DNA of 37,304 nucleotides from an uncultured Collinsella sp. (GTDB lineage: Bacteria > Actinomycetota > Coriobacteriia > Coriobacteriales > Coriobacteriaceae), in contig UQTD01000010.1 of NCBI GenBank assembly GCA_900543845.1, forward strand, positions 1 to 37,304, in the 5' to 3' direction. The first letter of the stretch is position 1, and each line of letters starts with the position of its first letter. The notes under the pieces were generated by a model, which did no database searches, had not been told where the DNA came from, and worked only from the letters and a program-made list of their open reading frames with translations. Shown piece after piece: positions 1 through 7,198 of this stretch. A program made the translations under genes and the position numbers.

Positions 1-116
1 ATCTCACCCGCGCGCACCACTACGGCGCCGATCGGCACCTCGCCCACCGCCGCGGCGGTACGCGCCTCCGCCAGCGCCTCGCGCATGAACTTCTCATCGA
101 TTCCGGTGCTCGTCAT
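1..116 (-). CDS. tadA: tRNA adenosine(34) deaminase TadA, 5' end only
   Basis: Only the first 38 codons are inside the window; the rest lies beyond the left edge. The reverse strand starts with ATG at 116 and reads MTSTGIDEKFMREAL, then AEARTAAAVGEVPIGAVVV, which is the characteristic N-terminus of the TadA/cytidine-deaminase fold. The zinc-binding HAE and PCxxC motifs would lie outside. TadA converts A34 to inosine in tRNA-Arg(ACG). It is divergent from the tRNA-Ser gene 51 bp away, so the short gap must hold both promoters. Identification rests on the N-terminus alone, but this stretch is well conserved in the family. Confidence 0.85.
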   Translation of the reverse strand, partial: MTSTGIDEKFMREALAEARTAAAVGEVPIGAVVVRAGE

Positions 117-167
117 CGTTCGCCTTCCCTGTTGCAAACCCAAAACGATGCTATCATTACGACTCAC

Positions 168-257
168 GGAGAGATGGCAGAGCGGTTGAATGCGGCGGTC
201 TTGAAAACCGTTGAGCGCGAGAGCGTTCCGGGGGTTCGAATCCCCCTCTCTCCGCCA
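168..257 (+). tRNA. tRNA-Ser (anticodon UGA)
   Basis: The 7-bp acceptor stem GGAGAGA (168-174) pairs with TCTCTCC (247-253), followed by discriminator G and an encoded CCA (255-257). The anticodon arm is CGGTC-TTGAAAA-CCG with anticodon TGA. A long class II variable arm (GAGCGCGAGAGCGTTC region) and a T arm with GGTTCGAATCC follow. The length of 90 nt and the long variable arm fit tRNA-Ser. A TTGCAA at 132-137 and an AT-rich stretch near 152-159 form a possible promoter. Confidence 0.97.
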
Positions 258-260
258 CTC

Positions 261-845
261 TTAGTGACTCACCGGCGTCATGGTCCGCTCGAACAGCGCA
301 TCGACCACGTCGGCGATTTCGGATCGGCGCTCTAGTACGTGGCCCGATTCCCACCACATGGTAAAGAGTCGAATAATACCGCCGGCGACAAACTCAGACG
401 TTGTCTCGAGCGATACGGGCGCGAGCGCGTCCTCGTCAAGCGCGATCATCACGCGCCCGCGTATGGAGCGCGCGATGCGGTCGCAAATCATGCTGGTCAG
501 CATACCCGACATGCTGCTCGCCAAAATGTTATCCATGAGCTGCTCATGCGCCAGAATCAGATCCATGGCATCGGCGAACACTTCGTGGCGAAGCGTGCGT
601 ACGTCCTCGGCGCCCTCCGCGCCATCCGCATCGGCCCGCTTTTGCGGCAGGCCCGACATGAGCTCATCGATATAGAAGGCAAAGTAATCGTTTTTGTCGC
701 GGAAGTGCTTGTAGAACGTCGTCCGACGAATCATAGCGCGGTCGCACAGCATGGCAACCGTCACGTCCTCAAACCGATGCTCTTCGAGCAGCTCAGTAAA
801 GGCCTCGAACAGGGCCCGATAGGTTTTCTTGATGCGAAGGTCCAT
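261..845 (-). CDS. TetR/AcrR family transcriptional regulator
   Basis: Predicted DNA-binding repressor of 194 residues. The N-terminal helix-turn-helix reads KKTYRALFEAFTELL, then FEDVTVAMLCDRAMIRRTTF and YKHFRDKNDYF, the typical TetR layout, with YKHF closing the recognition helix. The rest is a helical ligand-binding and dimerisation domain without recognisable ligand residues. I chose the ATG at 845 (MDLRIKK) over an upstream ATG because GAGGAGG lies eight bases before it. It converges on tRNA-Ser with only three bases between them and diverges from the LemA gene. No adjacent efflux gene reveals its target. The domain is typical of the TetR branch that resembles the DhaS/YbiH-like regulators, but the subfamily is uncertain. 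Confidence 0.88.
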   Translation of the reverse strand: MDLRIKKTYRALFEAFTELLEEHRFEDVTVAMLCDRAMIRRTTFYKHFRDKNDYFAFYIDELMSGLPQKRADADGAEGAEDVRTLRHEVFADAMDLILAHEQLMDNILASSMSGMLTSMICDRIARSIRGRVMIALDEDALAPVSLETTSEFVAGGIIRLFTMWWESGHVLERRSEIADVVDALFERTMTPVSH

Positions 846-1057
846 ATATATCGCCCTCCTCAAGGAGAAGACAACGCTCACTAATCTGTCGCATATCTTA
901 CACCTGTATCGCCCGCCCCCTGGCGAATGGCCTTACCTTGGCGGAAACATAACGCTTACCGGAAAGTTCGGTATCGCCAAAGGTTGCGGGTATACTAGTA
1001 GCGTTACACCAACGGCAGCCGGCGGAAGACGCCGCGGCCATTCGAAACGGAGACACC

Positions 1058-1609
1058 ATGATTCCCGTCATCATCGGTATCGTTGTTGTCGTTGTGATTG
1101 TCTGCGCCATCGCCGGCATCTACAACAACATGGTCACCAAGCGCAATCGCATTGATAACGCCTGGCAGAACATCGACACGCAGCTGCAGCGCCGCAACGA
1201 CCTGATCCCTAACCTGGTCGAAACCGTCAAGGGCTACGCCAAACACGAGCAGGACACGCTTGCCGCCGTGGTCAACGCGCGCAACGCCGCCGTGAGCGCC
1301 ACCACGCCCGAAGCCAAGATGGAAGCCGACAACGTGCTGACCGGCGCCCTGCGCCAGCTCTTCGCCGTGGCCGAGGCTTACCCCGATCTTAAGGCGAACA
1401 CCAACTTTACGCAGCTCCAAGCCACGCTCGAAGACACCGAGAACAAGGTGAGCTACGCACGCCAGAGCTACAACGACTGCGTGCTTAGCTACAACAACGC
1501 CATCCAGACCTTCCCGGCCGTCATCTTTGCCGGCATCTTCCAGTTTAAGGAGCGCCAGGGCTTCGAGGCCGCCGAAGCTGCCCGCCAGGCACCGACCGTC
1601 AAGTTCTAA
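1058..1609 (+). CDS. LemA family protein
   Basis: A 183-residue protein with an N-terminal membrane segment (about residues 2-22, IPVIIGIVVVVVIVCAIA) followed by the LemA core: YNNMVTKRNRIDNAWQNID, then RRNDLIPNLVETVKGYAKHE, and near the C-terminus YNNAIQTFPAVIFAGIFQF. The protein is expected to be anchored by its N-terminal helix with a helical-bundle domain; the biochemical role of LemA proteins is not established. CGGAGACACC gives a weak ribosome site. Upstream, TATACT (991-996) is a good -10 with a poor -35 (TTCGGT, 967-972). It stands alone, without the TPM-domain or peptidase partner often found next to LemA genes, and ends in a strong terminator. Confidence 0.93.
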   Translation: MIPVIIGIVVVVVIVCAIAGIYNNMVTKRNRIDNAWQNIDTQLQRRNDLIPNLVETVKGYAKHEQDTLAAVVNARNAAVSATTPEAKMEADNVLTGALRQLFAVAEAYPDLKANTNFTQLQATLEDTENKVSYARQSYNDCVLSYNNAIQTFPAVIFAGIFQFKERQGFEAAEAARQAPTVKF

Positions 1610-1645
1610 CAGATCCGCAGCGTATCCTTAATCGGGTATATGCAT

Positions 1646-1688
1646 AAACCGCCCCGTCGAATGCATACTTCGACGGGGCGGTTTCCTT
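1646..1688 (+). terminator. Rho-independent terminator after the LemA gene
   Basis: A perfect 16-bp stem, AAACCGCCCCGTCGAA (1646-1661) with TTCGACGGGGCGGTTT (1669-1684), encloses a 7-nt loop and ends in a T-rich tail. It sits 36 bp after the LemA stop. Confidence 0.9.
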
Positions 1689-1709
1689 TGTCGCGAAGGT
1701 CCCCCTCAA

Positions 1710-1921
1710 GGTGCCGTGCATTTTTGGGAGTATTCAACATGCCCGACAGCTTCGGGCGCCACGTAAATGCCAAAGACCGCGAATATCCCCGCAAATCAAA
1801 CGCTGTCAGCCCATAACCACGCCCATCATTCGTAGAAAACATCGAGAAATCCCGATTTTTCGCCCGAAGTCGGTATGCAGGGGCCTTCGATTGCAGAATA
1901 CTCGCAAAAATGCACGTCGCC
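1710..1921. mobile_element. 212-bp MITE-like element with 26-bp terminal inverted repeats
   Basis: The left end (1710-1735) contains GTGCATTTTTGGGAGTATTC, and the right end (1896-1921) read on the other strand contains GTGCATTTTTGCGAGTATTC. Over 26 bp the ends match at 23 positions. A second, inner pair follows: CCGACAGCTTCGGGCG (about 1743-1758) against CGCCCGAAGTCGG (1861-1873). A small hairpin (CGAGAAATC/GATTTTTCG) lies near 1842-1862. The element could fold almost end to end. It holds no convincing gene, although one reverse frame stays open across it. It lies between the convergent LemA and ilvE genes. I see no clear target-site duplication. The mobile-element reading is an inference from structure; a structured RNA is the alternative. 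Confidence 0.5.
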
Positions 1922-2018
1922 ACCACCCCCACATGCGCGAACCAAAACAAAAGCGCGGTCAATAGGCCGCGCACCATCTTTATTCAGATAAATTATTGCC
2001 CGTTGTGGCAACGCCGAG

Positions 2019-2156
2019 CCTGCAGGGCGGAGAGCAAGTTCCCTCCCGGCGCATTCCGCAGGACGCAAGAAGCCCTCGCCACACGAAGTGCGCAGCGAGG
2101 GCTTCTTGCATGTCCGAGGACGCGCCGGGAGGGAACTTGCTCTCCGCCCGGGCAGG
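2019..2156. repeat. 138-bp long inverted repeat, probably also the ilvE terminator
   Basis: The outer arms are perfect for 28 bp: GGGCGGAGAGCAAG onward at 2025-2052 against its complement at 2122-2149. An inner perfect 15-bp stem, GCAAGAAGCCCTCGC (2065-2079) with GCGAGGGCTTCTTGC (2095-2109), surrounds a 15-nt loop. The two are separated by partly mismatched arms. The inner stem read on the minus strand looks like a terminator of ilvE, whose stop codon is ten bases away, but the outer arms are far longer than a terminator needs. Confidence 0.75.
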
Positions 2157-2165
2157 TAAGACGAA

Positions 2166-3218
2166 TTACGCGACGGTGTAAACCCAGTTGTGCTTATCCT
2201 CAACAGCACCAGACTGGATGCCCGTCAGGGTCTCGCGGAGCTTCTTCATCACAGGACCGATCTCGGTGTAGCCAGCCGAGAAGGTCACAGTCTCGTCGGC
2301 ACCGTAGACCTTGTTGTCGATCTCGCCGACCGGGGAGATAACGGCAGCGGTGCCGCACAAACCGCACTCAACAAAGGTGCCGGCCTTGACCTCGGCCCAC
2401 TCGACGGGACGCTGGTCGACGGTCATGCCCAGGTCCTCAGCGACCTGAACGAGCGAACGGCGGGTGATGGAGGGCAGGATGGAGTCGGTGTGCGACTGCG
2501 GGACGACAAGCGTGCCGTCCTCCTTCACGAACAGGACGTTGGCGCCACCGGTCTCCTCGACATAGGTGCGGGACTCGGAGTCGAGATACAGGTTCTCGGC
2601 ATAGCCCTCGCGGTGAGCCTCCATCGTGGGCTTCAGGGACATGGCGTAGTTCAGGCCGGCCTTGATGTTGCCGGTGCCGTGCGGTGCGGCGCGGTCGTAC
2701 TCAGAAACACGCAGCTTGACAGGCTTGAGGCCACCCTTAAAGTACGGACCGACCGGGGTCACGAGAATGCGGAACGTGTACTCAGGAGCGGGAGCCACGC
2801 CGATTACGTCACCGGAGCCGATCATAAACGGACGCACATACAGGGTTGCACCGGAGCCGAAAGGCGGAACCCATGCGGCGTTGGCAGAGACGACCTGTTT
2901 GACGGCCTCGACAAACTTGTCCTTGGGGAACGGGGGCATCTCCAGACGCTGGGCGGAATTGTACATACGCTCGGCGTTCATGTCGGGACGGAAGCAGACG
3001 ATGCTGCCGTCCTCGGCGGTGTAGGCCTTCAGGCCCTCAAAGACCTCCTGGCAGTAATGGAAGATGCCGCCGCACTCGGAGACATGCAGGGTGTGGTCGG
3101 TGGTCAGGCCGCCCTCGTCCCACTCGCCATCCTTCCAATGGGCCTCGTAGCTGTAATCGGTCTTCATGTAGCCAAAGCCGAGGCTACCCCAATCGATATC
3201 CTTCTTCTCGACAGTCAT
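2166..3218 (-). CDS. ilvE: Branched-chain amino acid aminotransferase
   Basis: A 350-residue class IV PLP aminotransferase that interconverts leucine, isoleucine and valine with their 2-oxo acids using glutamate/2-oxoglutarate. Family features run in order: an N-terminal DIDWGSLGFGYMKTDY segment, FHYCQEVFEGLKAY, FRPDMNAERMYNSAQRL, YVRPFMIGSG, and GTGNIKAGLNYAMSL, which carries the PLP lysine. YVEETGGANVLFV and ECGLCGTAAVISPVGEI follow. The length fits the large BCAT type. The start at 3218 is supported by AAGGAG seven bases upstream; an upstream in-frame extension has no such site. The leader from the predicted promoter near 3415-3442 is about 190 nt, with a second possible -10 (TACAAT on the minus strand, 3372-3377). 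No other branched-chain pathway gene is adjacent. Confidence 0.96.
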   Translation of the reverse strand: MTVEKKDIDWGSLGFGYMKTDYSYEAHWKDGEWDEGGLTTDHTLHVSECGGIFHYCQEVFEGLKAYTAEDGSIVCFRPDMNAERMYNSAQRLEMPPFPKDKFVEAVKQVVSANAAWVPPFGSGATLYVRPFMIGSGDVIGVAPAPEYTFRILVTPVGPYFKGGLKPVKLRVSEYDRAAPHGTGNIKAGLNYAMSLKPTMEAHREGYAENLYLDSESRTYVEETGGANVLFVKEDGTLVVPQSHTDSILPSITRRSLVQVAEDLGMTVDQRPVEWAEVKAGTFVECGLCGTAAVISPVGEIDNKVYGADETVTFSAGYTEIGPVMKKLRETLTGIQSGAVEDKHNWVYTVA

Positions 3219-3407
3219 ATGTCGCTCCTTACATACACGGTTGCATACTCGCGAACCCGCACGCAAGGACCGAAGCCGGCCGCGTCGCAACGTCGCATAC
3301 CCGGAGCGTAGAGCCGGGCAGGACACGCGGGCAGCATCGAAGCCGATGGCGCGTCGATTCGCATGCAGGTGATTGTACTCCCCGCACGCCTTGGATAAAA
3401 CGCTTTT

Positions 3408-3442
3408 CTTTAACTAAGTAAAGTATTTTCACTTGCCTTCAA
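3408..3442 (-). promoter_or_regulatory. ilvE promoter with palindromic operator
   Basis: On the minus strand TTGAAG (3437-3442), a 16-bp spacer and TACTTA (3415-3420) form a plausible promoter. The palindrome CTTTACTTAGTTAAAG (3408-3423) covers the -10. The same arrangement recurs upstream of the amino-acid ABC operon at 26499-26534. The transcription factor is not identified. Confidence 0.5.
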
Positions 3443-3447
3443 CACAA

Positions 3448-3479
3448 AAGGCCCGCCATCGAATCCGATGGCGGGCCTT
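3448..3479 (-). terminator. Terminator after the DedA gene
   Basis: A perfect 14-bp stem, AAGGCCCGCCATCG (3448-3461) with CGATGGCGGGCCTT (3466-3479), is followed on the minus strand by TTTTGTGTT. It ends the DedA transcript and lies just upstream of the ilvE -35 element. Confidence 0.85.
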
Positions 3480-3507
3480 GGAATTAACGTCCGAAAACAA
3501 ACTCGAA

Positions 3508-4155
3508 CTAGGCGTTCTTTTTGCCCAGCTTTACCTTAACCAGACCGACCACGGTCGGAATGATCGACACGGCGACAATGCCGACGATCAGCAGCTCAAA
3601 GTGCTCCTGCACAAACGGAATGCCACCAAAGAAGTAACCCAGCAGCGTAAAGACCGTCGACCAGGTAATGCCACCCAGCACGTTAAAGATGACAAAGTTG
3701 CGCCAGTGCATGCCGCCCATGCCAGCGATAAAAGGCACAAAGGTGCGGATGAACGGGAAGAAGCGACCGAGGAAGATGGCCAGATGGCCCCACTTATCCA
3801 GGAAATCCTCGGACTTTTTAATGCGCTCGGGCGTCATAGCCTTTACCTTGCCCGAGGCGATGATTTTGCGGCCAAAGAAGTGACCGATCATAAAGTTGCA
3901 CTGATCGCCTAGGATGGCTGCGGCCCATGCGGTGGCCAGAAGCGCCACGATGTTAAAGCCGCCGTTATGGGCAAAGAAGCCCGAGGCAAACAGCAGCGAG
4001 TCGCCGGGAAGGAACGGGAAGAACACCACGCCCGTCTCGATAAAGATGATCAGGAACACGCAGCCGTAGGCCATAAGCGGGCCGGCGGCGATCCAGCTGG
4101 CGATCGCGGTGCGCGGGTCCTTAAGCAGCTCAGCGATAAAATTGATGAAACCCAT
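3508..4155 (-). CDS. DedA family membrane protein
   Basis: A 215-residue polytopic inner-membrane protein of the DedA/SNARE-associated (VTT-domain) family, linked to lipid flipping and envelope homeostasis. Diagnostic stretches are FIETGVVFFPFLPGDSLLF (about residues 40-58), AAILGDQCNFMIGHFFGRK, then FLGRFFPFIRTFVPFIAGM and FNVLGGITWSTVFTLLGYFFG. The conserved E-T-G..F-P-x-L-P-G-D and G-R-F-x-P-x-x-R-T motifs are both present. The start at 4155 (MGFINFIAELL) follows GAGAGG about ten bases upstream; a longer reading upstream has no ribosome site and an unlikely N-terminus. It appears monocistronic and is divergent from cysE. Confidence 0.94.
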   Translation of the reverse strand: MGFINFIAELLKDPRTAIASWIAAGPLMAYGCVFLIIFIETGVVFFPFLPGDSLLFASGFFAHNGGFNIVALLATAWAAAILGDQCNFMIGHFFGRKIIASGKVKAMTPERIKKSEDFLDKWGHLAIFLGRFFPFIRTFVPFIAGMGGMHWRNFVIFNVLGGITWSTVFTLLGYFFGGIPFVQEHFELLIVGIVAVSIIPTVVGLVKVKLGKKNA

Positions 4156-4378
4156 GAAGTAAAACCTCTCAGTTGTGGGCGCGGACACGTCCAAGTTGAC
4201 CAGTATACGGTTGCAACGCGGCCATGCATACGACCGCACAAAAGTGTGACTCCATTACCAGCAAGTTTGCATAACTGACACCTGTCGCGCAATGCCGCCA
4301 GGATCGCCCTTCCTAATCCCTAGCGAATCGCTATACTTTATTGAATCGCATTGTCACGGTGCTAAGGGAGGGCGGCCG

Positions 4379-5083
4379 GTGAGCTTTATCAATACCATTC
4401 GTGAGGACATCAAGACCGTCCAGGCGCAAGACCCCGCCGCGCAAAACGGTCTGGTCATCTTCCTTTCCTACCCCGGCTTGCACGCCAAGTGGAACCACGT
4501 GCCCGAGCACTGGCTGTGGGAACACGGTCATCGATCTCTCGCCCGTGTGCTCTCGCAAATCACCCGCCACATCACCGGCGTCGAAATTCATCCCGCCGCG
4601 CAAATCGGCAAGCACTTCTTTATCGACCACGCCATGGGCGTCGTTATTGGCGAGACTGCCATCGTGGGCGACAACTGTGTGCTCTACCAGGGCGTCACGC
4701 TCGGCGGCACCGGCAACGAGACCGGCAAGCGCCACCCCACCCTGGGCAACAATGTCACGGTGGGCACGGGCGCCAAGGTGCTTGGCAACATCCACATCGG
4801 CAACAACGTCAAAATCGGCGGCAACTCGGTCGTCGTCAAGGACGTGCCCGACAACTGCACCGTCGTGGGCGTGCCCGGGCGCATCATCAAGCGCAACGGC
4901 TGCCGCGTGTTCGAGGAGAGCTTCGACGCCAAGCAGCATCGCGAGTACATGCCCGACGATGCCGCCGAGCAGAGTGCCCTCAACCGTCAGGGCATCACCG
5001 AAAACGCCCGTCGCGTCAAAGAACTCGAGCAAGAGGTGGCCGAGCTCAAAGCCCTCGTCGCCAAGCTCGTGGACGAGCGCTAG
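4379..5083 (+). CDS. cysE: Serine O-acetyltransferase
   Basis: A 234-residue acetyltransferase that makes O-acetylserine from serine and acetyl-CoA, the first step of cysteine synthesis. The short N-terminal helical part (SFINTIREDIKTVQAQDPA) leads into the left-handed beta-helix: GVEIHPAAQIGKHFFIDHAM, GVVIGETAIVGDNC, LYQGVTLGGTG and NVKIGGNSVVVKDVPDNCTV. The FIDHAMGVVIGE segment holds the catalytic His and Asp region. A C-terminal heptad stretch (RVKELEQEVAELKALVAKL) suggests a coiled coil, an extra beyond the minimal enzyme. The start is GTG at 4379, preceded by GGGAGGG at a good distance; an earlier in-frame ATG lacks one. TATACT at 4332-4337 is a likely -10. No cysK is nearby. Confidence 0.95.
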   Translation: MSFINTIREDIKTVQAQDPAAQNGLVIFLSYPGLHAKWNHVPEHWLWEHGHRSLARVLSQITRHITGVEIHPAAQIGKHFFIDHAMGVVIGETAIVGDNCVLYQGVTLGGTGNETGKRHPTLGNNVTVGTGAKVLGNIHIGNNVKIGGNSVVVKDVPDNCTVVGVPGRIIKRNGCRVFEESFDAKQHREYMPDDAAEQSALNRQGITENARRVKELEQEVAELKALVAKLVDER

Positions 5084-5118
5084 AAGCGGACGGCCACCGA
5101 CAACATTGACGCCAACAC

Positions 5119-5160
5119 AAAAGGCGCGCCAGGGAATCCGCCCCCGGCGCGCCTTCTTTT
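5119..5160. terminator. Bidirectional terminator between cysE and the ABC exporter operon
   Basis: AAGGCGCGCC (5121-5130) pairs with GGCGCGCCTT (5146-5155), with further pairing of AGGG and CCCC inside. TTCTTTT follows on the plus strand and TTGTGTT on the minus strand. It serves the convergent cysE and exporter operon. Confidence 0.85.
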
Positions 5161-5193
5161 CGATGTGACATGCGGGGCTGCCCCTTTGTCACC

Positions 5194-7197
5194 TTATGCG
5201 AACTGGCTTAGGTAGAGGTCGGCATAAGCGCCCTCGGCAGCCAGCAACTCCTTGTGCGTACCCTGCTCGATGATATTGCCGTGATCCATGACCAGGATAA
5301 GGTCGGCATCGACGATCGTCGACAGACGATGCGCGATCACAAAGCTCGTGCGCCCGCGCATGAGCGCATCCATAGCACGGCCGATGGCGAGCTCGGTGCG
5401 CGTGTCCACGCTCGACGTCGCCTCGTCCAGAATGAGGATCGCTGGGTTGTTGAGCAGCACGCGCGCAATGGTCAGCAGCTGACGTTGGCCCTGGCTGATG
5501 CTCTCGGCATCGTTAGCCACACGCGTGTCGTAGCCCTGCGGCATAGTACGCACAAAGAAGTCGACCTGAGCGGCACGTGCGGCCGCGACAATCTCCTCGC
5601 GCGTCGCCTCGGGACAGCCATAGGCGATGTTCTCGGCAATGGTGCCATCGAACAGCCAGGCGTCCTGCAACACCATGCCAAACTGCTGGCGCAGCTCGCC
5701 GCGGTCCATGCGGCTCGTGTCCACACCGTCGAGGGTAATGCGGCCACCGTCGATCTCGTAGAAGCGCATGAGCAGATTGATGAGCGTGGTCTTACCCGCA
5801 CCCGTGGTTCCCACCACTGCGATCTTCTGACCCGGCTCGGCGGTAAACGACACGTCGCGCATAAGCGGCTTGTCGGGCGAATATCCAAAGCGCACGTGCT
5901 CAAAAGCGACACGGCCCTCCACCTTGCCCGGCAGCTTGGCGGCGGCCGCCGGCAACGGATCGGCTTCCATCTCGGACTCGTCGAGCAGGTCGAACACGCG
6001 CTCGGCGCTCGCCAGCGCGCTCTGCAGCGAGTTAAAGGTAAACGACAGCTGCGTCATGGGCTCGGACGCCTCGTAGATAAACTGGAAGAACGCCTGGAAC
6101 ACGCCGACGGTCATGTGACCGGCAACCAGCATGCTGCAGCCCACCAGCGCAATCACGATCTGCGCCAAACGGCCGATAAAGCGTACCGCGGGACCAACGG
6201 CGTTAATCATAAAGTCGGCCTTGGTGCTCACGCGCGCCAGCTCCCTCGAAGCCTCGTGCACCTCGGCAGAGCTCTGGCGCTCGCGGTTAAACGCACGGAT
6301 CACCAGACGGCCCGAGTAGCCTTCCTCGACCGCGCTCGTAATCTTGGACACCCACTCCTGGCGCTCGCCCGTCACATCGTGCGTGCGGCGCGAAACGACC
6401 TTCGTCACCAGCAACGAAAGTGCCGTAAAGAACAAAAAGACGAGCGTGAGCGGCACGCTAAACACGAACATCACGCTCACGGCGCCCACCACGGTACCGA
6501 TCGACACCAGAAGCTGCAGCAAGCCGCGCTGCATGCTCTCGGACATCTTGTCCAAGTCGTTGGTCGCACGGCTGACGACCTCGCCGGGACGATGCGCGTC
6601 AAAGTAGGCAAGCGGCAGACGGTTGAGCTTTTGCGCGATACGGTTGCGTAGGCGCAGGTTGAGGCGCTCGGCAACGCTCGACATCAAAAAGCTCTGGAGT
6701 GCGTAGAACGAGGCGGCGGCAGTCCAGATCATAAAGTAGATGAAGATGGTCCTACCACAGTTCTCCCAGGTAATGCTGAAGGTTGTGTTGTTGGCAAACG
6801 CCAGCTTCATGTGCCCCCACAGCTCATCGATGACGCGGGCGCTGTAAGCCGGCGCCGCGGTGTTAAAGATGACATAGAACACGATGCTCGCGAACACAAT
6901 ATAAAAGCGCCAATGGTCGCCGGCGGCCTCGCTCCACAGGCGGCGCACCGTCGCCCAGGTGTCGCGGGGCGTCTCGTCCTCGTCCTCGTCGTCAACGTCG
7001 CGCATGCGCTCCGCCTCGGCGCGGGCGCGCTCGTCCTCGGCGCGCTCATTTTCCTCGTAGAGTGCCTGGCGGCGAGCCTCGCGCTCCGTCGCTGCCTTGG
7101 CGGCTTCGTCCAGGTCGGGCGTGGCGCCCGTCTCCTCGACTACCTCTGTAACCGCGGCGCCATCGGCGACGCCCTGCTTCTTGAGCTCCTCGGACAT
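5194..7197 (-). CDS. ABC exporter subunit B (permease-ATPase fusion, catalytic half)
   Basis: A 667-residue half transporter with an unusual charged N-terminal extension of about 85 residues rich in E, A, R and D, then six membrane segments (about residues 98-385) and a nucleotide-binding domain. Walker A is GTTGAGKTT (about 463-471), the signature is ISQGQRQ instead of LSGGQ, Walker B is ILILDEATSSVD with the catalytic Glu intact, and the H-loop is IAHRLST. The start at 7197 is chosen because GGGAGG lies eight bases upstream, while an in-frame GTG at 7206 overlaps that site. It begins one base after the stop of the partner half transporter, which argues for coupled translation and a heterodimer. 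Substrate is unknown; control by the adjacent MarR protein suggests drug or metabolite efflux. Confidence 0.93.
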   Translation of the reverse strand: MSEELKKQGVADGAAVTEVVEETGATPDLDEAAKAATEREARRQALYEENERAEDERARAEAERMRDVDDEDEDETPRDTWATVRRLWSEAAGDHWRFYIVFASIVFYVIFNTAAPAYSARVIDELWGHMKLAFANNTTFSITWENCGRTIFIYFMIWTAAASFYALQSFLMSSVAERLNLRLRNRIAQKLNRLPLAYFDAHRPGEVVSRATNDLDKMSESMQRGLLQLLVSIGTVVGAVSVMFVFSVPLTLVFLFFTALSLLVTKVVSRRTHDVTGERQEWVSKITSAVEEGYSGRLVIRAFNRERQSSAEVHEASRELARVSTKADFMINAVGPAVRFIGRLAQIVIALVGCSMLVAGHMTVGVFQAFFQFIYEASEPMTQLSFTFNSLQSALASAERVFDLLDESEMEADPLPAAAAKLPGKVEGRVAFEHVRFGYSPDKPLMRDVSFTAEPGQKIAVVGTTGAGKTTLINLLMRFYEIDGGRITLDGVDTSRMDRGELRQQFGMVLQDAWLFDGTIAENIAYGCPEATREEIVAAARAAQVDFFVRTMPQGYDTRVANDAESISQGQRQLLTIARVLLNNPAILILDEATSSVDTRTELAIGRAMDALMRGRTSFVIAHRLSTIVDADLILVMDHGNIIEQGTHKELLAAEGAYADLYLSQFA

Positions 7198-7198
7198 G

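Noticed and set aside
1606..1977. Open reverse-strand frame of 123 codons over the 212-bp element
   Set aside because: It covers the LemA terminator and both terminal inverted repeats, has no ribosome site, and is better explained by repeat sequence.
1826..2209. Reverse-strand frame of 127 codons
   Set aside because: It runs through the long palindrome into the end of ilvE and has no ribosome site.
2190..3311. Plus-strand frame of 373 codons opposite ilvE
   Set aside because: Antisense shadow of ilvE with no ribosome site or family resemblance.
3219..3407. Long ilvE leader as a T-box or leucine attenuator
   Set aside because: No T-box sequence, no run of branched-chain codons and no clear competing hairpins were found.
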